DNA of 64,000 bases, taken from positions 62,001 to 126,000 of the forward strand of contig NZ_AMXN01000005.1 in the NCBI RefSeq assembly GCF_000332645.1, written 5' to 3'. A program made the position numbers and the translations under genes. Below the pieces are notes generated by a model. That model did no database searches, was not told the origin of the DNA, and saw only the letters and a program-made list of their open reading frames with translations. Shown here piece by piece: positions 62,470 to 64,000 of this stretch (position 1 is its first letter; every line of letters begins with the position of its first letter). Source of the stretch: Bacillus inaquosorum KCTC 13429 (GTDB lineage: Bacteria; Bacillota; Bacilli; Bacillales; Bacillaceae).

Positions 62470-63933
62470 TTAATAAATTGCTTTATTAGTAATTGGCCCA
62501 TTAATTGATTCTCTAATTTTATATACTGGAATATTCTTTACGCATCTAATTCCCATTTCATTGTGTCGACAGAAAGGAATATCTTTTGCTCTAAAGGAAG
62601 GGAACATTAAGCCTGGATGAGAGAAGAATGATCCTCCTTTAAGAACGGCAAATGAGTTAACACTATTAAATGGTACATTCTCAAAAATAGGGTGGAAAGC
62701 TCTCTTTGTTTTAAGCTCACTTCTAGTCCACTCCCATGTTCCGCCGATCATACCGCATACTCCATAGGGACTTTCACCATTTTGTTCAAAAATATCACTT
62801 GTTAAATGATTTAATTCTTTATCAGCATGAGCTTTTAATAAATTTTCTCTCCAGGACTTTAAAGAAGTAATGGGTTCATTATAAAGACTTCCAGCATATT
62901 GAACCTTTGCAGGATCAAATTTATCTCCCCAAGGCCAGATATTACCTTTTTCGCCTCGAGCAGCTTTTTCCCATTGAAACTCGGTTGGCAATTCTTTCCC
63001 CTTATATCTTGCGTAAGCAAATGCATCATAAAAATCTATACCTGTAACGGGATGATTATCTAAATACCTATCATCCCAATATGTATTTCTTCTATGTTGT
63101 TTATTCTGCGGTTCATTAGGATGACAGAATATATGCCCATTTTCCTCTATGAACTCGGTAAAGATATCATAATCTTTATTTGTAACAGGATACTTATCAA
63201 TAAAAAATGGAGGTAACCATACTTTTTGTCTAGGAACAGCATCTTTCCAATTAAATGTTTTGTCAGGAATTTCATTTTCATTTAAACCAAATTCAAAAAA
63301 GCCACCCGGAATTAAAATCATCCCATCTTCTTCTGTTTTTTCGAATTCCTCTATTAGACTTTGAGGAATTTTTTCTTCAAAGTCAAAGTTATTAGGAAGG
63401 ATACCATTTTGATCAAAATAATTTTTTAGCATTACTAGCTCTTCATATTTTTCAACACCGAATATATCTAATAATGTACTTAATACTTTTTGGGCCCCTA
63501 ATCCCACAGGTTTTTTAGGGTAGCTTATACTCTCCCTGACATCATCAATGATCGAAGACAAATATGCTACCGATTCTTCAATTTTATGATTTGCACAGAC
63601 ATCCATAGCTTTAAAAGAAACTAAATCATCCGGATCTTGGGTTAGATTGATTATAGTTTCTACAGCAGAGAAATAAGGTACCCATTTTTCAACGAAATCA
63701 ATTAATCTATACCTTATGTAAGTATTCGGATAAGCAATACACATACCAAACACATTTTCAGCTGCTACAGGGTGTTGAATTTTATTTAGGAGAGTCATAA
63801 TTTTATTATCGATTAAACTCTTAAAATCATTTTTGTTATTTTCTGGAACAGAAGTAATAAGTTCTTCAACTTCAATTAATATTTCTATATCTTTATTGTA
63901 AATTGATTTATGATCTTGCATTAATAGAGTCAA
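62470..63933 (-). CDS. yfmG: YfmG, SUMF1-fold protein with helical N-terminal half
   Basis: About 487 residues. The N-terminal 200 are helical and HEAT-repeat-like, with no motif I can name. The C-terminal half is an FGE-sulfatase (SUMF1/DUF323) domain: MILIPGGFFEFG, PPFFIDKYPVTNKDY, HPVTGIDFYDAFAYARYKGKELPTE, WPWGDKFDP, YGVCGMIGGTWEWTRSE, VLKGGSFFSHPG and NEMGIRC. The two cysteines that activate true formylglycine enzymes (after GGS, four to nine residues on) are replaced by Ser and Met, so I infer a binding or other role. A TTG start (63933) lies ten bases after GGGAGG; an ATG four codons later is possible. Clearly more A/T-rich than its neighbours. Confidence 0.82.
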   Translation of the reverse strand: MTLLMQDHKSIYNKDIEILIEVEELITSVPENNKNDFKSLIDNKIMTLLNKIQHPVAAENVFGMCIAYPNTYIRYRLIDFVEKWVPYFSAVETIINLTQDPDDLVSFKAMDVCANHKIEESVAYLSSIIDDVRESISYPKKPVGLGAQKVLSTLLDIFGVEKYEELVMLKNYFDQNGILPNNFDFEEKIPQSLIEEFEKTEEDGMILIPGGFFEFGLNENEIPDKTFNWKDAVPRQKVWLPPFFIDKYPVTNKDYDIFTEFIEENGHIFCHPNEPQNKQHRRNTYWDDRYLDNHPVTGIDFYDAFAYARYKGKELPTEFQWEKAARGEKGNIWPWGDKFDPAKVQYAGSLYNEPITSLKSWRENLLKAHADKELNHLTSDIFEQNGESPYGVCGMIGGTWEWTRSELKTKRAFHPIFENVPFNSVNSFAVLKGGSFFSHPGLMFPSFRAKDIPFCRHNEMGIRCVKNIPVYKIRESINGPITNKAIY

Positions 63934-63968
63934 TTTACGATAACCTCCCGATTTGTTTATTGAAATAA

Positions 63969-63992
63969 GGAATAGCATTTAAATGCTATTCC
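63969..63992. repeat. 24-base perfect palindrome upstream of yfmG
   Basis: GGAATAGCATTT is followed directly by its reverse complement, so the hairpin would have essentially no loop as DNA or a tiny one as RNA. It may be an operator or the end of an upstream gene's terminator. Confidence 0.6.
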
Positions 63993-64000
63993 CTAAATGT

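Noticed and set aside
62470..63933. yfmG as a formylglycine-generating enzyme
   Set aside because: The catalytic cysteine positions carry Ser and Met, and no sulfatase is nearby.
1..64000. CRISPR arrays, tRNA or rRNA genes, insertion sequences, prophage genes
   Set aside because: I looked for spaced repeats, CCA-ended cloverleaves, transposase motifs and paired terminal repeats and saw none.

Overview
The window is chromosomal DNA of Bacillus subtilis or a very close relative. Gene after gene matches the aco-yfj-yfk-tre-yfl-yfm segment of strain 168 in order, orientation and protein length, and the signals are typical of Bacillus: strong GGAGG ribosome sites, sigma-A, sigma-B and sigma-54 promoters, catabolite (cre) boxes, a Fur box, a NagR site and TreR operators. 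I saw no rRNA, tRNA, CRISPR array, prophage or insertion sequence. Comparisons with strain 168 are from memory.

Layout. 1-6.1 kb: the acetoin dehydrogenase operon acoABCL and its activator acoR (cut by the window edge), behind a sigma-54 promoter with a nested-dyad activator site. 6.2-7.3 kb: yfjL-yfjM. 7.4-11.4 kb: a three-gene M20 amidohydrolase / AbgT transporter / AbgA-like hydrolase operon that I do not remember at this place in strain 168. 11.6-33.5 kb: housekeeping, stress and sporulation genes: dihydrouridine synthase, rRNA methyltransferase, AlkA glycosylase, CorA-like transporter, pdaA, a radical-SAM gene, MscS-like channel, Ca2+/H+ antiporter, sigma-B operon yfkJIH, two MFS transporters, the giant wall-anchored nucleotidase yfkN and the nitroreductase yfkO. 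33.6-37.6 kb: trehalose operon treP-treA-treR. 37.7-38.35 kb: debris of a GerA-type spore germinant receptor operon (yfkQ to yfkT in 168). 38.3-48.8 kb: yflA, yflB, lipoteichoic acid synthase ltaS, nagP, mapB, small genes yflH-I-J, yflK, acyP, nos and yflN. 48.9-55.4 kb: citrate uptake citM with its two-component system citS-citT and yflP, then yflS. 55.5-57.9 kb: pectate lyase pel, general stress gene yflT, yfmB. 58.0-61.9 kb: Fur-controlled ferric-citrate type importer yfmCDEF. 61.9-64 kb: an AT-rich tail with a coding remnant and yfmG, a SUMF1-fold protein lacking the formylglycine-enzyme cysteines.

Much of the window concerns carbon scavenging under catabolite control (acetoin, trehalose, citrate, dicarboxylates, N-acetylglucosamine, pectin), with cre boxes readable at acoR, treP and citM. 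The features least explained by the 168 blueprint are the abg-like operon, the collapsed germination operon, a 35-codon Lys/Ser/Asn-rich gene at 24.0 kb, a GC-rich foldable patch upstream of citM, and the yfmG end.
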